Shown: piece after piece, positions 1 through 9,850 of the stretch
Layout of the letters: each line of letters begins with the position of its first letter
Position numbering within the stretch: the stretch's first letter is position 1
Source of the DNA: Symbiodinium natans
Taxonomy: Eukaryota > Sar > Dinophyceae > Suessiales > Symbiodiniaceae
Direction: 5' to 3'
DNA: 64,000 bases
Assembly (NCBI GenBank): GCA_905221605.1
Contig: CAJNDS010002146.1
Coordinates: 184,001-248,000 of the forward strand
Program-made: the position numbers and the translations under genes
The notes under the pieces: model-generated
Told to the model about the DNA's origin: nothing
What the model saw: the letters and a program-made list of their open reading frames with translations, nothing else
The model's database searches: none

Positions 1-1000
1 ATGCGGCAGCCTTCCCACTCATTTCTGCTACCGGCTTTGCAATATCAGGGCGCTTGCTCGCCAGTGAAGCAACCATCCATGACGAAAGTGTCACTGCAAG
101 CGTCTCCGCCCCAGGCAACCAGCTGAGCAAGCGATGCAGCGGCTGGGCCAGTGTTGTTGAGAGGGCAACCAGTGCTGCAGCAATCGCTGCGGCCCTTGCC
201 ACCCCCAGGTTCTGGTCACTTCTCTCATCGATGCTAACACTTGCAGTTGACTTCTGTGCCGCACTTCCACTGCGGTACAGCGCAGCAAGCACTGCAAAGT
301 AGGCACCCATGAGCAGAATATCGGCAGCTGACAGGGCGCCAAACGCCGCAGCTTCAAGCCCCACCGCGCGCGCCGTGGCCACAAAATTGATGCATCCTCC
401 AACATAGGTTGCAGCGAGGCAACCAGCAGCCTTTGCAGCCTCTGCTGCTGAAATGCCAAGCCATCGGTGCAATCCGAATGCACTCGCACTGCCCAAGATG
501 GAGCCCACTGTACCAAAGAGAAAAGCCACAAGCACTCTGAGCAAGGCGCAGCCAGCATCTTTCGAAAGTCGCTCTTGGCCAGACATGCTGCGCGAGGCTA
601 TGATGGTGAGCACCAAGGCCACAGGAAGGAAAGAGTCTACTGGCCCTCCACCCCAAGTACTAGCTCGAAGAAGTGGACAAGCCTCTGCAAGGACGGCGCG
701 GAGTGTGAAGGCAAGCAGCGTCCCACCCACGGCTGCTCCTAGTCGAGTTCCCTCTAGCGAAGCAGCTGTGGTTGCAGCCCCCACTGTCGCTAGCAGATTT
801 GCGCTCTCACCCTGCAGTGCAGCGCGACCTCTGCCATGCACACGTAGATTTTTCCTTTGGCGTCGGGCTTCCAAGTTGCCAGCTCTGACTTCAGTATTCC
901 TTATGATGTTCAGATCAACGCCAAGTCTATTGCGTTGTGGTAGCTGCGGTGTATGGAGTGTAAGTGGAAGACCACGGGCTGCCAGCTGCCTTGCAGTCAT
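1..1000 (-). CDS. DUF819 (YjcL-like) membrane protein, 5' part
   Basis: An open frame starts at ATG 1000-998, directly preceded by an in-frame TAG, and runs without a stop to the left edge (at least 333 codons), so the gene is cut by the window. The first 70 or so residues are Arg-rich and look like a targeting extension. The frame then shows ESANLLATVGA, LGAAVGGTLLAFTLRAV, VALVLTIIAS, VAFLFGTVGSILG, AATYVGGCINFVATARAVGL and LSAADILLMGAYFAVLAALY. Alternating hydrophobic segments with a GG-x-NFVAT-type motif are typical of the DUF819 family of multi-pass membrane proteins, known in bacteria and plastid-bearing eukaryotes; the function is uncharacterised. No intron is visible in 1 kb, unlike the two enzyme genes at the other end. 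Family assignment is from remembered motifs and fairly confident; plastid targeting is inference. Confidence 0.8.
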   Translation of the reverse strand, partial: MTARQLAARGLPLTLHTPQLPQRNRLGVDLNIIRNTEVRAGNLEARRQRKNLRVHGRGRAALQGESANLLATVGAATTAASLEGTRLGAAVGGTLLAFTLRAVLAEACPLLRASTWGGGPVDSFLPVALVLTIIASRSMSGQERLSKDAGCALLRVLVAFLFGTVGSILGSASAFGLHRWLGISAAEAAKAAGCLAATYVGGCINFVATARAVGLEAAAFGALSAADILLMGAYFAVLAALYRSGSAAQKSTASVSIDERSDQNLGVARAAAIAAALVALSTTLAQPLHRLLSWLPGAETLAVTLSSWMVASLASKRPDIAKPVAEMSGKAAA

Positions 1001-2400
1001 CTAGGAGCACTCAGACTGAACGAACTTTGAGTGTTAATGGCTGAGGGTCATGAGGGTGCAGTTTAACCGTTCATGCAGACCAGTGGTCTGACCACACTTA
1101 TTTTCACACAGCTTGCACGAAAAAGGAAAACTCTGACGTCAGCCCACAAACTCCAATCCGAACAGTAGCCGAACCCTAAATCCAAAGCCTAAACCTTTAC
1201 CCCAGAACGCAAAAATGCCACATAGATGGCCACAAAACCTCTTAATTGCGGAACAGACTTAATTCAACACTGAGCTTCCTGGAGTACTCCAGCACACCTG
1301 CGATTCGGAAAGCTCGACATGCGAACCACCGTTTCCCTTGAGAATCTAGGGCTTAGAGTGGTTCTTGCTAGGCGGGTTAGATAGGGGCCAAGACCCGAAT
1401 CTAGTAAACAACAAACCCTACTTGCAGGATCATGGGCACTTAAAGCAAGTAACCCACCACGAACCACAGGTTGTGGAGAGAGGAAACCCTGAACCCTCAA
1501 CCCTTAAACCCTCAACTCAACCCAACCCTGGACCCTAAAGCCTAACCCTAACTCTGACCCATGAGGGAAAACCCTCAACCCTCGAGCCACCCTAAACTAA
1601 ACCCCACTAAGCCCCAAGACCCTGACTCTAAACCCGAGAAACCCTAAACCCTAAACCCGCCAAGGACCACGGGAGAGCGGGGGGAGGGGAGGGGGGAGGG
1701 GGGGGGGATACCATGCGGGAGGGACGGCAAGTGCCGGTGCACATACACCCACACACCCGATACACCCTCTACACCCCATGCTATACACTGCCACAACCCA
1801 CCAAAACCCTTCTTTTGAGCAACAGACTTTGAGGCCGCCGGCACACATGCAACTTCTGAGAACCCTGAACCCTAAACCCCACACTACAGCATACCCCCCC
1901 CCCCCCAAAACCCTGAAACCCCCCAACCCGGTCCCTGAAGACGGTGGCTGCCAGGGCCGCACTTCCCAGGAGGGCCAGTGAACGGGCTGAGAGCCACGAG
2001 GGCCCCGAGGCCTCGGTGAAACCCTTGGAGGGCTTGGGGGAACCCACAATCAGGCGCCTGGCAAGGTTCTGGGTTCGCAGCTTAGGGTGTAGGGTTTAGG
2101 GTGTAGGGTTTAGGATTCAAAAATTGAGAAATATTGACCCTGGGTGGCTTCAGGGTTTCTTGGGCGCAAACCCTCAACACGAAACGGCTTTCAGGGTGCA
2201 GGGTTTCGAACTTAGCATTTTGCGTCTAGAGTCTGCTTGAAGGTCCATGGGCAACTAGTCCAAAGCCGGTTTTTAGTCTACCCCAAATGAGGCTATAACC
2301 TATATCAACAGTTGTCCCAAGTAGAACAACCCATGAACTGGGGTTGAGGGCTCACAACTTCGGGAATCAAAGGGGTTAGGGGTTCGCAGGTGTGAAGCCA
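1001..2400. other. Gene-poor stretch rich in telomere-like heptamers
   Basis: No coding region is supported. The stretch is dominated by degenerate CCCTAAA/TTTAGGG-type units (for example 1500-1660 and 2085-2115), a G-run at 1680-1710 and a C-run near 1890-1905. Short ORFs here are by-products of these repeats. Confidence 0.6.
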
Positions 2401-2559
2401 CTCTGCTCCAGACTCTAATATTACTGTTATTACTATCATTGTTATTGGTATCATTATTAGGAGTATTATTGTTCATTCTTAATATTCTTCTGATTTTTTT
2501 GGAGTCAGTACTAAGATTATTATTGAGACTATCACTATGATTCCCATTAGTATCACTAT

Positions 2560-2692
<133 letters not shown>

Positions 2693-2700
2693 GTCTTGGC

Positions 2701-3363
2701 CCTTATTGGGCAGGCGGCCGGGAAGCCGCCGCCCGGCCAGAGCCGGACAAGTCCGCAGCCTAGGCCTCCTGCGAGCCCAAGACCTGGGACTTGGGGGTTT
2801 TTGTGGCTTAGGGTTTGGGGTTTAGGGTTTTTGGGGGTTTCGGGTTTAGGGTTTTTGGGTGTTTGGGGTTTTTGGGGGTTTAGGGTTTTTGGGGGTTTAG
2901 GGTTTTTGGGGGTTTAGGGTTTAGGGCTTATGGAGTTGAGGGTTTGTAGGGCTTAGTGAGAAGATTGTTCTTCACTCCTGCATCGCTGAGAGGGTAGTTC
3001 AGGGCTTCAGGGACTCGACCTCAAAGTGTGGTTTTCTAGAAGGTTCATGGATGCAGCAACCCTACTCATGACTCGGACGAGGGTACATGCGACGATAACC
3101 TACAAGTAGGTGTAGGGTTGGGGGGTCATGCGTCTGGAGGGCCCTTAGCGCACTTAACACCATGCCCTTTACAAGCTCCTAGGAAACCCCCACACGCGCA
3201 CACACACACACACACACACACACCTGAAGCTTGACAGACCTCAAACTTGACGTACTGTCGCATGCGAAGACAAAGCGCACCCTTGTCCCAGTGGTTTGCA
3301 AGCGAGCCTAATCCCGCTAGAACGTGACAGAGGGTATCATCACGGGACCCAGTGAATCCTTTC
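2701..3363. other. Non-coding, TTTAGGG-like tract and (CA)n
   Basis: Bases 2800-2930 are repeated variants of GGTTTAGGGTTTTTGGG on the plus strand, and 3196-3222 is a (CA)n microsatellite. No gene was recognised. Confidence 0.6.
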
Positions 3364-3630
3364 TTCAACCCAGGCTCCTCTCCGAGTAAATCCTACCACA
3401 CAGCGTGGTTGGGCTTCTAGCGCAGGATATCAGGCAACAACAGAGGTTAGACAGGCTGCTGCGCCGTCTGAGGGCCATTATGGTCCTGCGTATGCCAAAG
3501 GCTAGATACGTTCGAGGTTTACTTTGTATGGCAAACTTGCTCTCATCCCTGACCCTCGCAGAAACCGTGCTTCTGCTGCCGCCACCGCGGCCCAGCCAAG
3601 GCGGCATCAGCAGGTAGCCGCGGACTTCCT
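3364..3630 (+). pseudogene. Coding-like frame with one internal stop
   Basis: One plus-strand frame reads protein-like sequence (QATTEVRQAAAPSEGHYGPA, then FTLYGKLALIPDPRRNRAS and QQVAADFLR), interrupted by a single TAG near 3502. The composition is unlike the surrounding heptamer DNA. It could be a decayed gene fragment, an exon pair with an unseen intron, or chance. The product is not recognised. Confidence 0.2.
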
Positions 3631-6348
3631 GCGGTGAGATTCCTGAGCAAGACTAAGAACACTGTCAGACCGTTCTGAACCCGGATCTGGGCCTCAAGGT
3701 CCCCTAATAACCTTCCAAAGCCAAACGAGGCCGCCAAGCAGCGGAACTCCTCCCCATCGAAGACAACCACTTCAGTGTGCGCTTGCGCCATGGCCCACAG
3801 AGTCTCCCCGCCCCCTTCTTTGGGGTTTAGGGTTGAGGCTCTTGGGCTTAGAGGGTCTAGGTTTTAGGGTTCTTTGGCAGCCGCGCCGGCAGAAGCGCAC
3901 GCAGCTTTGTAAGTTTGGGGCCTCGTTTGGGCGATTTTCAAGAACAAATATTCCATTCTGAACCATAGACACATGTGGATATTTTGTAATAAATCATCTG
4001 GGTAGGGATTGTAGTGGGTATAGTGCTAAGGGCTGGATTAAGGTCCCTGACATCCAATGCCGTGGAGTAGCCATCACAAAACCTACACCTCGTGTCTTGG
4101 GTGCGGTTTGCTCTTTGCATGGCCTGGGGCCTGGAAGCTGCCAGAAGCGAGTTCTGCTCATCGCAAGCCAACCCCCGCTGAGGACTGTACACGCTAAGTC
4201 GATCCAACTAAACTTAAGGCCTCTACAACCCAAACGGTTTCCACGTGTAGTTTAGGGATTTTGGTCGGATGTCGGCAACCATTTCCAGCAAGCTGTATTT
4301 CGGTGCCTACAACTCAAAACGACGAAATCGGAGGTGCCTCCACCAAAGCCTGGTGCCGCTCGCGCCGATGAGCGCTTTCCTCCCAGCAGAAAGAAGATTC
4401 CTCATTTAAAGACAGCCCCCATTGCAGAACAGCCCTGCAGTTGAGGTTTAAACGCAGAGCTGGACGAGCTTGGGGCTTAAGGGCGAGCCACCTAGGCCCA
4501 AGTAGCACCCTCAACCTTGTTTTTCAAGGCCCCCTGAAGCAGGGCCACATTCTGGGTAGGGAAAGCCAAAGGCGCCACTTAAAGTCGCAGCCTCCTTCAG
4601 GAGCTGATGAAGCACGCCCATCCTCCAGCTGTGAGGCTTCTTTTTCCGCCGGGTTTACTCGGCGCTGTCGCTGGATTTGGGGTTTAGGGTTCTTTTTTTG
4701 CGTTTAGGGTTAAGAACTTAGGGCATGTACCAGTTGTCCTGGGAGGCTTCGTAGGTTCGCCACGGTCCCATCTACGGGTAGCGGTGGTTCAGGGGTTGGG
4801 GCTGTGGAGGAGGATAACTGAGCTTCTGCGACAAAGCCGTGTAATTTCTTGGGCTTCGGCTCAAAGCTTGGCGTTCAGGGTTTAGGCTTAGGGTTGTGGG
4901 CTTGGGGTTTTTTTGGTGTAGGGTTTAGGATTTTCCGGATGCAAGTTTAGGGTTCTCGGGTTTTGGCCACCGGCCTGGCAGCCCCGCACGGCTTCCGGGT
5001 TCAGATTCAGCTTTTTGGGCTAAGCCCTCGAGCCCTGAACCCTCGTTTCCACCCCACCGTTTCTTCTGAGCTCATGTTCGCTCTGCTACAACCAACGAAG
5101 TCATGTGACCCGAAAGCCCTAAACCCCTTAAAGCCTTACACCCCAGAATTTCTCGTATCCTGAGCCCTGCCTTTGCCCCAGCTCCGTGGAGATGCGACTC
5201 TGAAGCTCTGCATGGCCTGGGCGTGGTGCGCTGATTGCGCTGTTCCGGCTTGGGATTTGGGTCTTATGGTGATTGTGGGGGCAATCGGTGCGGGCTTCAG
5301 AGGGCTGCTAGGGTTGCTGCCTAGCCTGACGTCGAGGGTTTCGAAGGATTTTGCATGACTTGAAGGTTCACCAGAACTTGTTTGTAGCAGCATAAGCACG
5401 CCCACAGACGGCAAAGATCAATAAACAATGAACTGCCATGGCCGAGCTTTCAAGTGGGGCTTAGGAGCGATGCTGCGGACACGGGCTTTGAAAGACACAG
5501 GCTGCCGTCACGTGCCCAAGGTTTCTGACTTTGGGGCTTGAGGACTTGCGCCATCCCATTTCGCGCCTGAGGACTCGAAGGCACAGCTTTCCCGGAGCTC
5601 CTAAGATCACGGCAGAATGCCGAACCCGCGAGGGATGTGAAATTTATGAGAGGCTCAAGTGGCTCAGGTCCTGCTTCGGCCTTGGGGCCTTTCCTATTTG
5701 GGGCTTCGTAGTTCGGAGGTGTAAGGGCGGCCGTAGATCAGAGACCATCTTCCTTGAGTGCATTCTTGCTGAGCAAGACTATACCCTGCACAGCTTCCTA
5801 ACTGGAGCGCTCCCTAGTGCCCCCTTTCACACACCCCTGAACCATTTTTAAAACCAGGACTGTGAGCGACCTGCCGGGTAACCCTCAAACTCTATTAAAA
5901 CCCGTAATTCCTACAAGATCTACAAGCCCTTGAAAAGGCTGGCTCCTCCATCCGCGCGGCGACACGCTTCGAAGCTTTCTCCAACACCTTTACGGCCCCA
6001 GTTCCCCCAGCAACCGAGGTTTCGGGCGAGCGACTGAGTGACTGAGTGAGCGAGTGAGTGAGTGAGAGAGTGAGCGAGTGGGCGAGTGCGCGAATGAGCG
6101 AGTGCTGGCACTGTGCCTAAGGCGCCATCCCTTGCCCATCCGAGTCCCCACGAGGGGAAGCGCGACGCGCCCGAGAGACGGAAGGACCGGCTAGGGACGC
6201 AATCCGAGGGGGCCCTACCCACCGTAAGCAGGCAAGGATGATGCGCCAGAGGAAGGAGAGACCCGAAATAACACAAAATGAGAGGCATCAACCAGGACTG
6301 CCCAGGACGCATATATACAGCTACATATACACAGCTTCGTCACTAGGC
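3631..6348. other. No recognised gene
   Basis: Scattered telomere-like heptamers (3820-3870, 4675-4720, 4880-4960) and a degenerate GAGT/GAGC tetranucleotide tract at about 6028-6105. A short minus-strand frame ending near 3543 (starting MAQAHTEVVVFDGEEF) is mildly protein-like but has no other support. Confidence 0.5.
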
Positions 6349-7229
6349 AAAGTCATGCAGATATATCTCGTAGCGCGGGTCCGCAGGGTCAAGGAAAATT
6401 GCGAAATTCTCGTCCAGGTCGCTCAGCAGACGAAATGTCCACGGCAACAAAAAGCCCATGGCAGATGCACACATGCGCCACATTCCCGCCACCCAGCCTT
6501 ATGGAAAAGTGGGAATAGCGCGGGCGCGAGAATTTTACCCCGTCTTTGGCGTCCTGGACGCACAGAACAGATGACCGATCCTGAATGGAGTCGGAGGTTT
6601 CATCCGCACTGTCGCCCGCCGACGGTGACGACATGTAATCCTGCATTGCATGCACTGTCGGCTCATCCGCTTGGAAGAGGCAGTCTGCCTTCTGACTTTG
6701 GCAGGGCGAACACATACAGCATCATCATTGCTCGGGCTTTCTCTCACACTGTACTGTCTCCATTGATTCATACGCTTGCATGTCACCATCATGTTGCATT
6801 CTTCACGCCCAAGGAAATACATAATATCGCAAGAAAAAAGCAAATCTTCGCAATGAAAACCATGGCAACTGCTGCAAAAGGTGGGACGCTTCTTTAGACG
6901 CGAGCCAGTTCGGGCCTCAAGCCTCAAGTTAATGCAGGAAGCTAAGCTCTCAAAACTAGACGACTCTTGAACCAGAGAGCCTTGGTCGGGCGAGCCGTTG
7001 CCCATCAATCTCCCGAACCGCAACGCGAGCATCCTGACCTCCTCGCACTTCTGGCTGGACGACTACCCCCAGAGCACGGAGCGCCTCCCGCCATGGCCAG
7101 ATGCTGCCACCTCTGCTCGCAACTTTTCATCGTCAGCCGCGCCAACGGCATCGTGCCATGAGGAGGATGGGCTGATGGACGGCAGGGCTTTATGTTTATA
7201 CAGGATTGCTTGAGCCAAAATGGCTATGG
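6349..7229 (-). pseudogene. Spliced-leader-tagged retrocopy, copy 1
   Basis: On the minus strand this starts with a spliced-leader relic (7229-7209), then a leader region with ATGs near 7160. A coding-like body includes VQDAKDGVKFSRPRYSHF and then, in a shifted frame, MWRMCASAMGF, WTFRLLSDLDENFAIFLD and PADPRYEIYLHDFA, ending in TAG near 6350. The same protein segments recur in copies 2 and 3. A 5' spliced leader in genomic DNA is the known mark of a mature mRNA that was reverse transcribed and reinserted in dinoflagellates. Frame breaks make this copy a pseudogene. The parent protein is not recognised. Confidence 0.65.
7209..7229 (-). other. Relic spliced leader (copy 1)
   Basis: The reverse complement matches the dinoflagellate spliced leader over 21 nt with one difference (A for G at the third base of CCGTAGCC). 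It sits at the 5' end of the retrocopy and is followed upstream by TTTAGGG-like DNA. Confidence 0.85.
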
Positions 7230-7498
7230 AACCCGAGGTTTCGGGTTTCGGGTTTCTGGTTTAGGGTTTTTTTTAAAGGTGCGCGCTTTACGGTTTAGTT
7301 TTTTTGTTTGCTCAGGCCTGGGGGTTTGAGGGCGCACTTACATGGAGATTGATGGGCAGCTCTATAACTTGGGCACCACCCGTGAACCCACAAGAAGACA
7401 TGAAAAGACAAAGGTTCATGGGGTTTGGGAACCGAACTCCCAAAACATTCCTAGTCTGTTGGGGGTTTACAGTGATTTGTTTGGGCGGTCCCAAGCCC

Positions 7499-7860
7499 CT
7501 AGATTACTAAGTCTCGATCACTGAAATCTCGGAACGCCAGTCCCCTACACCCTAGGGCCCGAGGCCTAAACACCAGCACCACAAACCCCTCCAGCAACTT
7601 CAAGGCAAAGTCCTGCAAATATAGCTCGTAGCGCGGGTCCGCTGGGTCAAGGAAGATTGCGCAGTTCTCGCCCAGGTCGCTCAGCAGACGAAATGTCCAC
7701 TGGCAACCAAAAAGCCCATGGGCGTCCGCGGGAGCGGACGCACACATGCGCCACATTCCCGCCATCATAGACAAATGGGAATAGCGGGGGCGCGAGAATT
7801 TTGCCCAGTCTTTGGCGTCCTGGACGCGCAGGGCCAGAAGGGAGTCAATCGCCCTGCAGT
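7499..7860 (-). pseudogene. Retrocopy, copy 2 (best-preserved C-terminal part)
   Basis: The longest intact version of the repeated protein segment. The frame reads LLALRVQDAKDWAKFSRPRY, HLSMMAGMWRMCASAPADAH, WTFRLLSDLGENCAIFLD and PADPRYELYLQDFALKLLEG before running into non-conserved sequence and a stop at 7499. Compared with copy 1 it has an insertion around ADAHGLFGCQ. No domain was recognised. The 5' part of this copy is replaced by an inverted module (7984-8112). Confidence 0.5.
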
Positions 7861-7983
7861 GCGATATGCAGAACGCAAGCCCCCAGCGCTTGGCCCAGAA
7901 AGGCTCGCTGCATCCTGGCGCGGCCCTGTTTGCTTAGTCTCATCTTTGGGGAAAGCCACTCGTTCTTGCTCCGTTGGGAACTG

Positions 7984-8112
7984 ACTCCTCAAGCAATCCA
8001 AAAAGAAAAGCCCCTGCCAGTCCCTGCCGCCCATCAGCCCATCCTCCTCATGGCACGATGCCGTTGGCGCAGCTAACGAATTTGCTTGAAAAGCTGAAGA
8101 AGATGTGACAGC
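7984..8112 (+). pseudogene. Inverted 5' module of the retrocopy
   Basis: The sequence following the spliced leader in copy 3 (leader tail, 5' UTR, then ATGGCACGATGCCGTTGGCG) appears here in the opposite, plus orientation, starting CTCAAGCAATCC, which is the last bases of the leader plus UTR. The short frame from ATG reads MPLAQLTNLLEKLKKM and stops. It forms an inverted repeat with 9208-9295. Confidence 0.6.
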
Positions 8113-8126
8113 GCGCTCAATCAATC

Positions 8127-8381
8127 ATGGCTTGCCTTGGCCTTGGAGCAAGCTTGCGGCTGAGAAGCCGTGGCAGAGAGCCCAACCTCGTCGAGCGTTT
8201 CCTTCATTGCCTGCGAGCGCAGAAGTGGCGTTGCAAAAACGCTAGTTGCTCCCCTCATGTGACCTCCGGCTCCTTTTCAAGCGATTCAAGCGCCAGAGTG
8301 GATGCCTCCTTACATGGATGCCAGCAGCAGCTGCGAAATCTGATCACAGCTGGTACCGACGCTGACCGAAGGTATGTTGCT
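8127..8381 (+). other. 85-codon open frame of unknown status
   Basis: An ATG-initiated frame (MACLGLGASLRLRSRGREPN...) follows the inverted 5' module and ends at TAA. It may be the continuation of the inserted cDNA, or chance. On the other strand, 8393-8483 reads a lysine-rich tail (QVAGKKNEKKASK, stop), also coding-like. Neither is recognised. Confidence 0.2.
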
Positions 8382-8817
8382 TAATTGCGCTTGCCCCTAT
8401 TTCGACGCCTTCTTCTCATTCTTCTTGCCAGCGACTTGCGGAGCGGTCTCAGCAGCAGGCCCCGACGACGACGCTGCCCCGAAGACGATGCAAGATTTGT
8501 GAAAATAATTCGTTCAATCGTTTACGCGGTTCGCAATCTCACTGTGTTATACTATATTGCAACTTCCTTTCCCACGTTTGCATTCACTTGTATCATTCGA
8601 TCACGCGTTTCATTCACTAGTTTCGTTCGTGTCACTGACCGTCTTATAATATAGTGTGTGAAGTGAATAAGCGAGAGAAAAGATCGCAATGAACGGAGTG
8701 CCCAAGCCCCTAGATTACTAAGTCTCAATCACTGAACTCTCGGAACGCCAGTCCCCTACACCCTAGGGCCCGAGGCCTAAACACCAGAACCATAAACCCC
8801 CTCCAGCAACTTCATGG

Positions 8818-9305
8818 CAAAGTCCTGCAAATATAGCTCGTAGAGCGGTCCGCTGGGTCAAAGAAGATTGCGCAGTTCTCGCCCAGGTCGCTCAGCAGAC
8901 GAAATGTCCACTGGCAACAAAAAGCCCATGGGCGTCCGCGGGAGCGGACGCACACATGCGCCACATTCCCGCCATCATAGACAAGTGGGAATAGCGGGGG
9001 TGCGAGAATTTTGCCCAGTCTTTGGCGTCCTGGACGCGCAGGGCCAGCAGGGAGTCAATCTCCGGCGCTTGGCCCAAAAAGGCTCGCTGCAGCCTGGCGC
9101 GCCCCGTTCTCTTGGGCCGTGGCGTTGGAGAGAATCTTTGAGTGCAAATGCCGCGGCACCTCCCGCCATGGCCAAAGGCTGCCTCCTCTGCTTGCAGCTT
9201 TCAAGCTGCGCCAACGGCATCGTGCCATGAGGAGGATGGGCTGATTGGCGGCAGGGACTGGCAGGGGCTTTTCTCTTTAGATTGCTTGAGCCGAAATGGC
9301 TATGG
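8818..9305 (-). pseudogene. Spliced-leader-tagged retrocopy, copy 3
   Basis: It begins (minus) with a spliced-leader relic at 9305-9285, followed by a 5' UTR and ATG codons near 9220. The frame reads MPLAQLESCKQRRQPLAMAG, then AFALKDSLQRHG. In the next frame it reads EIDSLLALRVQDAKDWAKFS, HPRYSHLSMMAGMWRMCASA and PADAHGLF. The frame change and loss of the tail make it a pseudogene. Together with copy 1 it defines the order: leader, UTR, MPLAQL start, VQDAKDWAKF block, PADPRYELYLQDF block. Confidence 0.65.
9285..9305 (-). other. Relic spliced leader (copy 3)
   Basis: The reverse complement matches the 21-nt leader with two differences (CATTTCGG for CATTTTGG and CCATAG for CCGTAG). Its position relative to the coding body is the same as in copy 1. 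Confidence 0.8.
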
Positions 9306-9464
9306 AACCCGGTTCGGGTTTATGGTTTAGGGTTTGTTTAAGGTTTAGGGGTTTTTGTTTGCTCAGGCTTGGGGGTTTGAGGGTGCACCTGCATGGAGAT
9401 TGATGGGCAGCTCTATAACTTGGGCACCACCCGCGAACCTACATCCAGATACGAAAAGACTCAA

Positions 9465-9612
9465 TTTTGCTTCATGGGGTTTGGGAACCGAACTCAAAAC
9501 ATTCCCAGGTTGTTGGGGGTTTACAGTGATTTGTAGAGTTTTGCTTCATGGGGTTTGGGAACCGAACTCAAAACATTCCCAGGTTGTTGGGGGGTTACAG
9601 TGATTTGTAGAG
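9465..9612. repeat. 74-bp tandem duplication
   Basis: Two copies (9465-9538 and 9539-9612) of a segment starting TTTTGCTTCATGGGG and ending TTTGTAGAG, with one visible difference (GGGGGTTTAC versus GGGGGGTTAC). It lies within the larger tandem array. Confidence 0.9.
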
Positions 9613-9738
9613 GCCGAAGCCTAAACCCAGGGTTTGCAGGTCTCTGGGTAGCCATTCTTTAGGTCAAGGGTTTCGGCGAAGTTCCGCCAACCTGTTGCAG
9701 AAGTTTTCAGGTCTGCCTGTCATTGAGCTCTCAATCCC

Positions 9739-9850
9739 AAACCACTAGAGTACTAAGTCTGAATCACTGAAATCACGGAACCCCAGCGCCCGACGCCCTA
9801 GGGCCCGAGGCCTAAACACCAGCACCATAAACCCCCTCCAGCAACTTCCG
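9739..9850. repeat. Partial fourth unit of the array
   Basis: A diverged copy of the block found at 7490 and 8700, continuing to CTCCAGCAACTTC and then departing into unrelated sequence. It marks the right end of the tandem array. Confidence 0.75.

Larger units (their letters stand above)
6349..9850. repeat. Tandem array of about 1.0-1.2 kb units
   Basis: Related modules recur in order. A block reading CCCAAGCCCCTAGATTACTA begins at about 7490 and 8700, with a diverged partial copy at 9739. The coding block begins at 6349, 7606 and 8818. A CATGGAGATTGATGGGCAGC block occurs at about 7341 and 9391. Unit spacing is about 1210 and 1039 bp. The array probably arose by tandem duplication of a retrocopy with its flank. 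Confidence 0.8.
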
